From Jatrophihabitans sp964252635 (GTDB lineage Bacteria > Actinomycetota > Actinomycetes > Mycobacteriales > Jatrophihabitantaceae), in contig NZ_CAXUNP010000016.1 in the NCBI RefSeq assembly GCF_964252635.1, positions 1 to 64,000 of the forward strand: DNA of 64,000 bases. Reading direction: 5' to 3'. The position numbers and the translations under genes are program-made. The notes beneath the pieces were generated by a model. The model was not told the origin of the DNA. It saw nothing but the letters and a program-made list of their open reading frames with translations, and ran no database searches. Shown here one piece after another: positions 52,046 through 61,834 of this stretch. The first letter of the stretch is position 1. Every line of letters starts with the position of its first letter.

Positions 52046-53571
52046 GGCTGCTTCCCGTCGGCGGTGTCGTCGGCGGCGTCGAGATCCGCCTCGGCGGCCA
52101 ACGCGTTCATCAGTGCCCCTTCGTTGACGTCGCTGCCCGACAGGGTGTCCACGACCGCGCCGTCCTTGAGCACGATGACCCGGTCCGACCCCTCGAGCAG
52201 CTCGTCGAGTTCGGAGGAGATGAGCAGAACGCCCAGACCCTCCTCGGCCAGCTCGTCGATCACGGACTGGACCTCGGCCTTGGCGCCGACGTCGATGCCG
52301 CGGGTGGGCTCGTCGAGCAGCAGCACCTTCGGACGCAGGCACAGCCAGCGCGCGAGCATGACCTTCTGCTGGTTGCCGCCGGACAGCTCGGACACCTTCT
52401 GCTCCGGGCTCGACGCCTTGATGTTGAGCCGAGTGAAGAAGAAGTCGACGATCTCGTCCTGCTTCTTGCGGCTGACGAGACCGCCGCGCGAGATGCGCGG
52501 CAGGGCCGCGAGGACGATGTTCTCGCGCACCGACAGGTTCGGCACGATGCCCTCGCTCTTGCGGTCCTCGGGCAGCATGACGATGCCGGCCTTGATGGCG
52601 CCGGCCGTCGAGCGGGCGTGCACGGGCTTGCCCGCGACCTCGATGCTGCCTTCCTCGATCCGCAGGGAACCCGAGATGGCCTTGGCCGTCTCGCTGCGCC
52701 CGGAGCCCAGCAGCCCACCGAGACCGACGACCTCGCCGGGCCGGATCTCGACGTCGACGTGGTCGAGCTGGTGACGTCGCGTCAGGTCGTGGGCGCGCAG
52801 GACCGGCGGCGCGTCGGTGCCGCGCTCGGTCGAGAACGCGGTCGCACCCTCACGGCGCACCTCCGCGACGTCACGACCCAGCATCAGCGCGACCAGGCGC
52901 ATGCGGTCGAGCTCGGCCATCGGCGCGACGTGCACCACCTCGCCGTCGCGCATGATGGTGGCGCGGTCGCAGATGGCGTAGAGCTCGTCGAGCCGGTGGC
53001 TGACGTACACGATCGCGATGCCGCGCTCCTTGAGCCGACCGATCACGCGGAAGAGCGTCTCGACCTCACGGGCCTCGAGCGACGACGTGGGCTCGTCCAT
53101 GATCACCACCCGGGCGTCGATCTGGACCGCCCGCGCGATGGCCACCATCTGCTGCGCACCCAGGCCGAGCGACCGCAGCGGACGTGACACGTTCACGTCG
53201 ATGCCGAACTCCCGCAGGACCGCACGGGCCTCGCGCCGCATCCGGGCCGAGTCGATGAGACCGGCCCGCCTCGGCTCCCGGTTGAGGAACAGGTTGCGCG
53301 CCACGCTCATCAACGGCACCAGGTTGATCTCCTGGTAGATCGTGGAGATGCCGGCGTCCTGCGCCTCGAGCGGGCTGCCGAAGGCGACGGAGGAACCGTC
53401 GAACAGCACCGACCCGGCGTCCGGCTGGTAGACGCCCGTCATGACCTTGATCAGGGTCGACTTGCCGGCCCCGTTCTCACCGACCAGAGCGTGTACCTCA
53501 CCGGGCTGCAGCGAGAAGGACACGTCGCGCAACGCCCGCACACCACCGAAGGATTTGCGCACCCCGTCCAC
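52042..53571 (-). CDS. Sugar ABC transporter ATPase (YtfR-like, two NBDs)
   Basis: At least 509 residues. First NBD: GENGAGKSTLIKVM, LGLGAQQMVAIARAV, VVIMDEPTSSL. Second NBD: GLLGSGRSETAKAI (degenerate Walker A), LSGGNQQKVMLARWL, VLLLDEPTRGIDVG. The GTG at 53571 starts inside the first strand; the frame upstream encodes PILDVD, which belongs to the domain. A CTG at 53637 overlapping the binding-protein stop (CTGA) could be the true start, adding 22 residues. Confidence 0.93.
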   Translation of the reverse strand: MDGVRKSFGGVRALRDVSFSLQPGEVHALVGENGAGKSTLIKVMTGVYQPDAGSVLFDGSSVAFGSPLEAQDAGISTIYQEINLVPLMSVARNLFLNREPRRAGLIDSARMRREARAVLREFGIDVNVSRPLRSLGLGAQQMVAIARAVQIDARVVIMDEPTSSLEAREVETLFRVIGRLKERGIAIVYVSHRLDELYAICDRATIMRDGEVVHVAPMAELDRMRLVALMLGRDVAEVRREGATAFSTERGTDAPPVLRAHDLTRRHQLDHVDVEIRPGEVVGLGGLLGSGRSETAKAISGSLRIEEGSIEVAGKPVHARSTAGAIKAGIVMLPEDRKSEGIVPNLSVRENIVLAALPRISRGGLVSRKKQDEIVDFFFTRLNIKASSPEQKVSELSGGNQQKVMLARWLCLRPKVLLLDEPTRGIDVGAKAEVQSVIDELAEEGLGVLLISSELDELLEGSDRVIVLKDGAVVDTLSGSDVNEGALMNALAAEADLDAADDTADGKQP

Positions 53572-53633
53572 GTCGAGGATCGGGGTGGGCCCGCCGGCGG
53601 CCGGCGCGGGCGTCGCGCCGGCCGTCTGCGCGG

Positions 53634-54734
53634 TCAGTAGACGTCACCGTCCTTCAGGGCCTGCTTGGCGTTCGACGAGGTGAAGTGGTGGTCCTTGATG
53701 ATCACCGTCGTCGGGGTGCCCTTGCTGGAGTAGAAGTTCTGCAGGGCGCCGAAGGCCAGCGGGCCGAACCGCGGGTTGGTCTCGACGTCGGCCACCATCG
53801 TGCCGTTGGCGACGTACTGCACGGCCTGCTGGATGCCGTCGATGCCGACGACCTTGATGTCCTTGCCCGGCACCTTGCCCGCGGCGCGGATGGCCTGGAT
53901 GGCTCCGAGGGCCATCGTGTCGTTCTGGGCGTAGATGCCCTTGAGGTTCGGGTTGCTCTGCAGGATCTGGGCGGTGACCTTCTGGCCCGTCGCCTGGTCG
54001 AAGTTCGCCGTCTGCGACGCCACGATCTTGATGTTCGGGTACTTCGCCTTGATCTGGGCGTTGAAGCCGTTGGTCCGGTCGGTGGCGACGTTGTTGCCCG
54101 ACGTGCCCTGCAGCTCGGCGACGTCGCCCTTGCCCTTGAGGGCGCCGGCGAGGTCGTCCGCGGCGATCTTGGCCTGGCCGCTGAAGTTCGAGCCGATGAA
54201 GCCGATGAAGTCGCTGCACGCGGTGCCGTTGACGGTGCGGTCGATGGTCAGGACGGGGATGTGCTTGGCCTTGGCCTGGTTGAGGGCGGGAGCCAGGCCG
54301 GTGGAGTTCTCCGGCGCGACGATGAGCACCTTCGCGCCCTGCGCGATCATGTTCTGGATGTCGGTGTTCTGCTGCGCCACGTTCGCGTTCGCGTTGCGCT
54401 GGATGAGCTTGATGCCCAACGACTTGGCCTGATCGGTGATCGACTTGGTCTCGGTGGCGCGGAACGGGTTGCTCGTGGACTCCGACTGGGAGAACCCGAC
54501 CGTGGAGGTCTTCAGGTCCAGCTTCGGCGCGCCGTACTTCGAGTAGGTGCAGCCGGCGCCGGCCGCGGCCGCGGGGGCCGACTGGACCTGCTGCGCACCA
54601 CCCGATCCGCCGGCACTGCCACTGCCGCCGCCGCCACCGTTGGACGCGCTCTTGGAGCAGGCGCCGACCAGGGCGACGGCGGCGAGCCCGGCGCCGATGA
54701 CGATCGCGCTGCGCCGCGTCGAGTTGGACAACAT
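53634..54734 (-). CDS. Sugar-binding lipoprotein (YtfQ-like)
   Basis: 366 residues. Signal STRRSAIVIGAGLAAVALV with lipobox VGAC, then a Gly/Ser linker. Periplasmic-binding type I fold: VGFSQSESTSNPFRATETKSI, IVAPENSTGLAPALNQAK, IPVLTIDRTVNG and IYAQNDTMALGAIQAI. ENSTG and DRTVNG match YtfQ-type galactofuranose binders, but galactose or another hexose is possible. First gene of the operon. Confidence 0.9.
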   Translation of the reverse strand: MLSNSTRRSAIVIGAGLAAVALVGACSKSASNGGGGGSGSAGGSGGAQQVQSAPAAAAGAGCTYSKYGAPKLDLKTSTVGFSQSESTSNPFRATETKSITDQAKSLGIKLIQRNANANVAQQNTDIQNMIAQGAKVLIVAPENSTGLAPALNQAKAKHIPVLTIDRTVNGTACSDFIGFIGSNFSGQAKIAADDLAGALKGKGDVAELQGTSGNNVATDRTNGFNAQIKAKYPNIKIVASQTANFDQATGQKVTAQILQSNPNLKGIYAQNDTMALGAIQAIRAAGKVPGKDIKVVGIDGIQQAVQYVANGTMVADVETNPRFGPLAFGALQNFYSSKGTPTTVIIKDHHFTSSNAKQALKDGDVY

Positions 54735-54862
54735 CGTGGGTCACTCCTCAGAGATCGGTGGTGCCCGACGGCACCAGGGCGGCACCGGATGTCCGCCGTG
54801 TGGCGCGGACATGACCGGTGCATGACCAAGCGCCTGCCAGTGAACGGGAGCAGTCGCGTTCG

Positions 54863-54875
54863 GTCAATAGTTGAC
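54863..54875. promoter_or_regulatory. Candidate operator of the galactose-transport operon
   Basis: GTCAA-TAG-TTGAC is a perfect inverted repeat in the 185-bp gap between the binding-protein and DeoR genes. A second palindrome, CTGATCAG, lies at 54882-54889. The spacing of 7 bp suggests a paired site for the DeoR protein. Confidence 0.45.
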
Positions 54876-54919
54876 GGCAAACTGATCAGAAGTTGTCGCC
54901 ACCTCGTGACCCGACCTGG

Positions 54920-55684
54920 TCAGGTCGAGGCGACGTGGACCTCGACGCCCTCGCTGCGCATCCGGTCGAGCGCGGCCGGGTCGGCGGCGGAGTCGGTGAC
55001 CAGGTGCTGGATGCGGCCGATGGGCACGGTCTCGAACATGGTGTCCTGGCCCAGTTTGGTGTGGTCGGTGAGGACCACGACCTCCTGGGCGCAGTGCACG
55101 ATCGCCTGGTCGACGCCCGCCGCGTGCATGTTCGGCGTCGACAGGCCGCGTTCGGCCGTGAGCCCGTTGCCGGACAGGAACGCCCGCTGGACGCGCACGC
55201 CGGCCAGTGACTTCTCGGCGGCGCTGCCGATCAGCGCGAACGTCGACTTGCGCAGCGAACCCCCGGTGAGCACGACCTCGGCCTTGGCGTCGGACAGCAC
55301 CTGGGCGACCAACAGGGAGTTGGTGACGACCGTGAGGTCGGCGATGCGGGCCAGCCGTCGCGCGAACTCCCGGGTCGTGCTGCCCGCACCCACGACGATG
55401 GCGTCACCCTCGCTGACCAGGGTCGCCGCCAGCCGGCCGATGGCCTGCTTCTCGACCGAGGCGACCGTGCGCTTGTGCTGGTAGCTCTGCTCGTGGGACA
55501 GCCCGCCCGGCCACACCGCGCCGCCACGACGGCGGTCCAGGACCCCTTGCTCCTCGAGCGCGCGGATGTCGCGCCGCACGGTGACCTCGGAGGTGTCGAC
55601 GGCCTCGGCGAGCTCGCGCAGCGACACCGCTCCGCTGGTGCGGACGAGGTCGACGATGGCCTGGCGTCGTTCAGCCGTGAACAT
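54920..55684 (-). CDS. DeoR-family regulator of the galactose operon
   Basis: 254 residues from ATG 55684. HTH: RRQAIVDLVRTSGAVSLRELAEAVDTSEVTVRRDIRALEEQG (in part). Sensor domain: VVGAGSTTREFARRL, VVTNSLLVAQVL, LTGGSLRKSTFALIG and VVLTDHTKLGQD. Lies upstream of the transporter operon on the same strand. The RC of 55715-55745 holds TATACA, a plausible -10 for it. Confidence 0.92.
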   Translation of the reverse strand: MFTAERRQAIVDLVRTSGAVSLRELAEAVDTSEVTVRRDIRALEEQGVLDRRRGGAVWPGGLSHEQSYQHKRTVASVEKQAIGRLAATLVSEGDAIVVGAGSTTREFARRLARIADLTVVTNSLLVAQVLSDAKAEVVLTGGSLRKSTFALIGSAAEKSLAGVRVQRAFLSGNGLTAERGLSTPNMHAAGVDQAIVHCAQEVVVLTDHTKLGQDTMFETVPIGRIQHLVTDSAADPAALDRMRSEGVEVHVAST

Positions 55685-55820
55685 GGACTGCCGCCTGTCT
55701 GCTGGCGATCCCGCGAACGGGCTTGATCGAAAAGGACTGTATAGCGGCTCGCAACGGTCAGCAATCAGTCGTTTGCGGTCAGGCTCACCACCGAACGGGC
55801 GACCATGGAGAATCACCGCC

Positions 55821-56270
55821 ATGAGTGAGCCGGAGTTCGAGCTGGGCACCGACGGCCCCCGCAACATGCTGGTGGGCGTGGACGGATCCGACACGTCGAT
55901 GCACGCCGCTGCGTACGCCGGCGGCATGGCCCGCCGCCAGAACATCCATCTGATCGTGCTGTACGTGCGCAACACCACGGCGATGTCCGCCCAGGTGGCA
56001 GCCACCGCAGGCGCGGTGGTCGAGACCCAGGACGAGATCGTCGAGAACCTGCGCCGCACCGTGACCGAAGGCGCCGAGCGCGCCGGCATCAGCGCCGAGT
56101 TCATCGTGCGTACCGGGAACCCGTACAAGGAGCTGATCGCCACCGCCCACGAGCTGCGCGTCGACGCCATCGTGGTCGGCGCCTCGACCCAGGCGGGGCA
56201 CAAGCTCGTGGGCTCGCTGGCCGGCCGGCTGGTCAAGGACGCCGCGTGGCCGGTCACCGTCGTGCCCTAG
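55821..56270 (+). CDS. Universal stress protein (UspA)
   Basis: 149 residues. Core MLVGVDGSDTSMHAAAYA and the nucleotide loop VVGASTQAGHKLVGSLAGRLVKDAAWPVTVV give the G-2x-G-9x-G(S/T) pattern in modified form (GASTQAGHK, then SLAGRL). Probably ATP-binding. Single gene followed by a strong hairpin. Confidence 0.9.
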   Translation: MSEPEFELGTDGPRNMLVGVDGSDTSMHAAAYAGGMARRQNIHLIVLYVRNTTAMSAQVAATAGAVVETQDEIVENLRRTVTEGAERAGISAEFIVRTGNPYKELIATAHELRVDAIVVGASTQAGHKLVGSLAGRLVKDAAWPVTVVP

Positions 56271-56280
56271 GTCGATCCCA

Positions 56281-56310
56281 GGCTCGACGGCGGGATGCCG
56301 CCGTCGAGCC
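56281..56310 (+). terminator. Strong hairpin after the universal stress gene
   Basis: GGCTCGACGGCGG and CCGCCGTCGAGCC form a perfect 13-bp stem with a 4-base loop (GATG), 10 bp after the stop codon. No U-tract follows. Confidence 0.85.
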
Positions 56311-56410
56311 GTGCCGCAATTGCCCCCGATAGGTGAATCCCCCGGATCCGGCGGACTTCCGTGACTGTGAGGTCACGGTGAAGTACGCTGTGGTCAGCAG
56401 GGAGGGCAGC

Positions 56411-57280
56411 ATGGCGTTGGTCGACAGGCGTGCGGTCACCGAGGACGACCTCGGTGACCACTTCGACGACGTCCGCGTGCTGCACGCAGGCGCCCGCTTC
56501 ACCGTCTACGAGGCCCACGAACTCGCCACCCGGCGCAACGTCGCCGTCAAGGTGCCGGTGCGCTCCGGCCAGCGCTGGCTGCACGACATCATCCGCCATC
56601 AGGCCACCGTGCTCGCGCCCATCTCGACACACCCGCACATCGTCTCGCTCTACCAGTGCCTCGAGCTCGCCGACGGCCGGCCCGCCCTGGTGTTCGAGCG
56701 CTGCCGCGGGACGCTGGCCGACGCGCTGCCGGGCGGCCGACGGCTGCCGGCGGCGGAGGTCGCCGCGATCGGCATCAAGCTGGCCGGCGCCCTCGAGACC
56801 ACGCACAGCGCCGACGTCGTGCACTGCAACGTGCACCCGGGCAACGTGCTGCTCAGCGAATGGGGCGAGCCGGTGCTCACCGGTTACGACGAGGCCGTGC
56901 GCATCGGCGCCGGCCAGTCCGGGCGACCAGCGCTGCAGGCCACGACGTCGCACACCGCGCCCGAACTCCTGCAGGGTGAGCCGGCCCAGGTGCAGACCGA
57001 CGTGTACGGGCTGGCCGCCACGCTCTACGAGCTCGTCGCGGGTCGCAGCGCCTTCCGCGCCTACGCCGGCGAGTCACCGGCCGCGGTCATCCTGCGCGTG
57101 CTCGGCGGCACCGTGAAACCCATCGTCGACCCGGACATCCCGCTCGCGCTGTCCGACCTGCTGACCTGGGCCATGTCCGGGCAACCGGTCGACCGCCCGC
57201 CGACCCCCGCGTGGCTGGCCGAGGAGCTCGGCCGGATCGAGATCGCCGAGGGCTGGCCGCGCACGCGGATGATCGACTAG
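56411..57280 (+). CDS. Pseudokinase, paralogue of the kinase at 34 kb
   Basis: 289 residues from ATG 56411, preceded by AGGGAGG at five bases; GTG 56333 would extend it by 26 residues without such a site. The kinase fold is clear from VLHAGARFTVYEAHEL to ATLYELVAGRSAFRAYAGESPAAVILR, and Lys47 (VAVKVPV) remains. But HRD is HCN (138-140), its Lys is His142, DFG is GYD, and the Gly loop is degenerate (HAGARF). The last 80 residues, ending GWPRTRM, closely match the real kinase (GWPRTQF). Phosphotransfer is unlikely; scaffolding or regulation of the kinase is a guess. Confidence 0.88.
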   Translation: MALVDRRAVTEDDLGDHFDDVRVLHAGARFTVYEAHELATRRNVAVKVPVRSGQRWLHDIIRHQATVLAPISTHPHIVSLYQCLELADGRPALVFERCRGTLADALPGGRRLPAAEVAAIGIKLAGALETTHSADVVHCNVHPGNVLLSEWGEPVLTGYDEAVRIGAGQSGRPALQATTSHTAPELLQGEPAQVQTDVYGLAATLYELVAGRSAFRAYAGESPAAVILRVLGGTVKPIVDPDIPLALSDLLTWAMSGQPVDRPPTPAWLAEELGRIEIAEGWPRTRMID

Positions 57281-57357
57281 CCCTGCCGCGCCCGCTGTGA
57301 CGGTTTTACCTACCGCGCCGATAGACAAAGTGGGCGCCGGTCGGGCAGACTCGCCGT

Positions 57358-57900
57358 GTGAACGACACGACGGCGCGGGCCGGGTTACCGGCCCCGGAGC
57401 AGGGGTTGTACTTCTCCCGGGAGCAGCTCATCGGCTTCTCCCGCTTCTTCGCCGACGAGGTCTGTTCCGGCAAGTTCCCGTTCGTCGACTTCGACCCCGA
57501 ACAGCGCTGGCACCGTCGTATCTACCGGGATCGCCGGGTCGATGTGTGGCTCATCAGCTGGCTGCCGTCGCAGGGCACCCAGCTGCACGATCACGGCGGC
57601 TCGTCCGGCGCGTTCACCGTGCTCTCGGGCGTCCTGACCGAGGCCGTGGTCACCGGCGGGTCGGTGCTGCACGACCACGAGCGCGGCACCGGCTCGACGG
57701 TGGGCTTCGGGGCCCACTACGTCCACGACGTCCGCAACCTGGGTGATGCGCCGGCGGTCAGCGTGCACGCCTACTCGGCGCCGCTGACGTCGATGACGTA
57801 CTACGACCTCGCGGACGGTGCCCTGTCGACGATCACCACGCTCGCCACCGACGACCCCGAGCCCGACGTCGAGCCGTTGCCCGTTCGTCACGCGTCCTGA
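57358..57900 (+). CDS. Cysteine dioxygenase-type cupin
   Basis: 180 residues. Iron ligands in LHDHGGSSGAF and HYVHDVRN give the three-His cupin site. WLPSQGTQLHDHG and TVLSGVLTEAVV match bacterial cysteine dioxygenases. It oxidises cysteine (or 3-mercaptopropionate) to the sulfinate. Followed after 22 bp by a rhodanese gene, a common pair in sulfur catabolism. Confidence 0.88.
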   Translation: MNDTTARAGLPAPEQGLYFSREQLIGFSRFFADEVCSGKFPFVDFDPEQRWHRRIYRDRRVDVWLISWLPSQGTQLHDHGGSSGAFTVLSGVLTEAVVTGGSVLHDHERGTGSTVGFGAHYVHDVRNLGDAPAVSVHAYSAPLTSMTYYDLADGALSTITTLATDDPEPDVEPLPVRHAS

Positions 57901-57922
57901 CCGACGTGCCAACCTGGAGAAC

Positions 57923-58345
57923 ATGACGGCACGCTTCGGTTCGGTCGACGATCTGCTCGCCGACGCACGTTCCCGACTCGATCGGGTGAGCACGGACGAC
58001 ATCGCGAGCCTGCGCGAGGACGGCGTGCTGCTCGTGGACATCCGTCCCGGCTGGCAACGCGCCGTCACCGGCGAGATCGACGGCGCACTGGTGGTCGAGC
58101 GCAACCACCTGGAATGGCGGCTGCACCCGGAGTCCGACGCCCGTCTGCCGCAGGCGACGCCGGGGCAGCGCTGGGTCGTGGTCTGCTCGGAGGGCTACAC
58201 GTCCTCGCTCGCGGCGGACGCCCTGAACTCGATCGGCGTGCCGGCCACGGACCTCATCGGCGGGATCGAGGCCTGGATCGATGCCGGACTGGACGTGGTC
58301 CCGGGCGTGACGCCGCCGAACGCCCTGGTGCACCGGACGCGATAG
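57923..58345 (+). CDS. Rhodanese-like protein
   Basis: 140 residues from ATG 57923, preceded by GGAGA. Single rhodanese domain with VLLVDIRPGWQR and active-site Cys in VVVCSEGYTSSLAAD; the loop CSEGYTS fits persulfide chemistry. Likely handles sulfur released by the upstream dioxygenase route. Confidence 0.9.
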   Translation: MTARFGSVDDLLADARSRLDRVSTDDIASLREDGVLLVDIRPGWQRAVTGEIDGALVVERNHLEWRLHPESDARLPQATPGQRWVVVCSEGYTSSLAADALNSIGVPATDLIGGIEAWIDAGLDVVPGVTPPNALVHRTR

Positions 58346-58360
58346 CGCCCGCGCCCGACC

Positions 58361-58621
58361 TCAGGACGACGCGTTGGCCACCCGGTAGCCGAGCCAGCCC
58401 ACGTAGCCGAGCAGAGCAGCGACGCCCAGCTTGCGCGTCGGCGGCGCCATCATGGCCAACCCGACCGCCGTCTCGGTGGCGCCGTTGCGCAGCACCCAGG
58501 TGGCGGTGTCGTCCGGGAACGCGGCCTCGGTGATGCTCGCGAACGCCTCGGGTGCGACGAAGTGCGCCGCTCCCGTGGCCGCAACGACGAAGCCGACTCT
58601 TCCGGTGCTCAGCAGTCCCAT
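58361..58621 (-). CDS. Small DoxX-like membrane protein
   Basis: 86 residues with three hydrophobic stretches. GAAHFVAPEAFASITEAAFPDD resembles THFAVPAFYDAMIPEVLPG in the protein at 34734, and ETAVGLAMMAPPTRKLGVAALLGY resembles its middle part. It lacks the last helix of that protein. Convergent with the rhodanese gene. Confidence 0.65.
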   Translation of the reverse strand: MGLLSTGRVGFVVAATGAAHFVAPEAFASITEAAFPDDTATWVLRNGATETAVGLAMMAPPTRKLGVAALLGYVGWLGYRVANASS

Positions 58622-58681
58622 GCGGGCAGCCTGCCCGCTTGCTGCCGCCGCGTCACGGTCGCGTCACTCCATCGGGCTGCG

Positions 58682-59974
<1,293 letters not shown>

Positions 59975-60050
59975 GAGTGGGCACCCTTCGCCGGCACGGC
60001 CGATAGCCTGTGGCCCCTCAGCATGGACTACCCGTCGAAACAGGTGGCGT

Positions 60051-61805
60051 ATGGACTGGACCGGTCACGTCATCGTCTGCGGGCTCGACGGCGTCGGGCT
60101 GCGCGTCGTCGAGCAGCTGTGCCGCTCCGGCGAGCAGGTCGTGGTCGTCGAGGACGAGCCCGATCCGCGCCGGCTGGCCATCGTCACCGAGCTCGGCGCC
60201 GCCCACCTGCCCCTCGATCCCAGCCGCGCCAGTGCCCTCGAGGCGGCACGACTGACGAGCGCGACCGCGCTGGTCTGCGCCGCCGGGTCCGATCTCGACA
60301 ACCTGGAGATCGCGCTGCTCGCCCGGCGCCTGCACCCCGAGCTGCGCGTGGTGGTCGAGCTGGGCAACCCGTCACTGGGACGGGCGCTGGCGCGGGTCAC
60401 CGGCGCGCACAGCGTCCTGGACCCGGCCGCCCTGTCCGCGCCGACACTGGCCGAAGCCTGCCTCGACCTGCATGCGCGCCCGGTGCCGATCGGCGAGCAG
60501 GACACCTTCGAGCTCCGTGAGCTGACCGCCGCGCAGGCGGGAACCCTGCGCGAGCTGTTCGGCGACCTCGCGCCCGTCGCGGTCGTCCCGGCGGGCGACG
60601 GCCAGATGCAGGTGTGTCCCGGCCGGGACCTCGAGGTGGCCGCCGGCGACCGGGTCTTCGTGATCGGTACCCCCGCGGAGCTCGTCGAGCGCGGCATGCT
60701 GGCCATGACCACGCCGACCCGACGACGCACGCCGCTGCGCCCGATCGGGACCCTGCGCCGGTACGTCCACGGCTTCGTGCTCGAGTCCGAGCGTTCGATG
60801 CGTTTGACGCTCGGCATCCTGCTCGGGGTGGCGGTGCTGTCGATCGTGCTGCTGCGGGTCGGGTACCGCTCGGACGGCGGCGGGCACATGAGCGTGCTCG
60901 ACGCGGCCTACTTCACCACCGAGACCCTGACGACCGTCGGCTTCGGCGACTTCTTCTTCGCCCACCAGCACGACTGGTTGCGGGTGTGGGCGATCGTGCT
61001 CATGGTGCTCGGCGCGACCTTGGTGACCGTCCTCTACGCCATGCTGACCAACCTGCTGGTGAGCCGGCGCATCAGGCAGTCGCTCGGCCGCCAGCTCGCC
61101 ACCCGGATGCACGACCACGTGGTGCTCATCGGCCTCGGGTCGGTGGGCCTCGGGGTGCTCGAGCACCTGGTGGCGGCCGGGCAACCCGTCGTCGTGCTGG
61201 AGCGCGACGAGGACAACCGTTTCCTGGCCCGAGCTCGCGAGCTGCGCGTCCCGGTGGTGTTCGGCGACTCGACGGTGCCGACCAACCTCGACGCCGCCGG
61301 TGTCACCCGGGCCCGGGCCGTCGCCGTGCTCACCAGCAGCGACCTGGCCAACATCGAGACGGCGCTCGTGGTCGACGACCTGCTCGACGACCGGCGCCTG
61401 GACGTACCCGTGGTGCTGCGCGTCTTCGACCGCGACCTCGCGCACACCGTCGAGGCCGGTTTCGGCTTCCCCTACGTGCGCTCGACGGCTGCCCTGGCCG
61501 CACCCTGGTTCGTCGGCGCCGCGCTGGGGCTCACCATCCTGTCGACGTTCTACGTGGACCAGGAGCCCTTGCTCATCGGCCGGCTCACCGTCGCCGAGGC
61601 GGGTGGGCTGCGTGGCAGCACGATGGCCGAGCTGTCGGCGCGCATCCGGGTCATCGCCATCAGGCGCCGGGCCACCGGATCGTTCGAGTACCCGCCGCGG
61701 CGGGACACCCGGTTCGCCGGCGGCGATCAGGCCTACCTGGTCGGGCCGTACGACGAGCTGCTGCAGGTGCTCCGGCGCGACTCCGTGGCCGATTCCACGG
61801 CATAG
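60051..61805 (+). CDS. Potassium channel with N- and C-terminal RCK domains
   Basis: 584 residues from ATG 60051. An RCK-like Rossmann domain first (VIVCGLDGVGLRVVEQL; residues 5-220 with its ligand part), then two helices around the selectivity filter TTVGFGDF (about 299-306), then a second RCK (VVLIGLGSVGLGVLEHL). Both Rossmann motifs can bind nucleotides. K+ flux gated by cytosolic ligands is the likely role. The domain order RCK-pore-RCK is less usual than pore-RCK. Confidence 0.9.
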   Translation: MDWTGHVIVCGLDGVGLRVVEQLCRSGEQVVVVEDEPDPRRLAIVTELGAAHLPLDPSRASALEAARLTSATALVCAAGSDLDNLEIALLARRLHPELRVVVELGNPSLGRALARVTGAHSVLDPAALSAPTLAEACLDLHARPVPIGEQDTFELRELTAAQAGTLRELFGDLAPVAVVPAGDGQMQVCPGRDLEVAAGDRVFVIGTPAELVERGMLAMTTPTRRRTPLRPIGTLRRYVHGFVLESERSMRLTLGILLGVAVLSIVLLRVGYRSDGGGHMSVLDAAYFTTETLTTVGFGDFFFAHQHDWLRVWAIVLMVLGATLVTVLYAMLTNLLVSRRIRQSLGRQLATRMHDHVVLIGLGSVGLGVLEHLVAAGQPVVVLERDEDNRFLARARELRVPVVFGDSTVPTNLDAAGVTRARAVAVLTSSDLANIETALVVDDLLDDRRLDVPVVLRVFDRDLAHTVEAGFGFPYVRSTAALAAPWFVGAALGLTILSTFYVDQEPLLIGRLTVAEAGGLRGSTMAELSARIRVIAIRRRATGSFEYPPRRDTRFAGGDQAYLVGPYDELLQVLRRDSVADSTA

Positions 61806-61834
61806 TGCGCCGCCGCGGCGGGAACGCTGCACCC

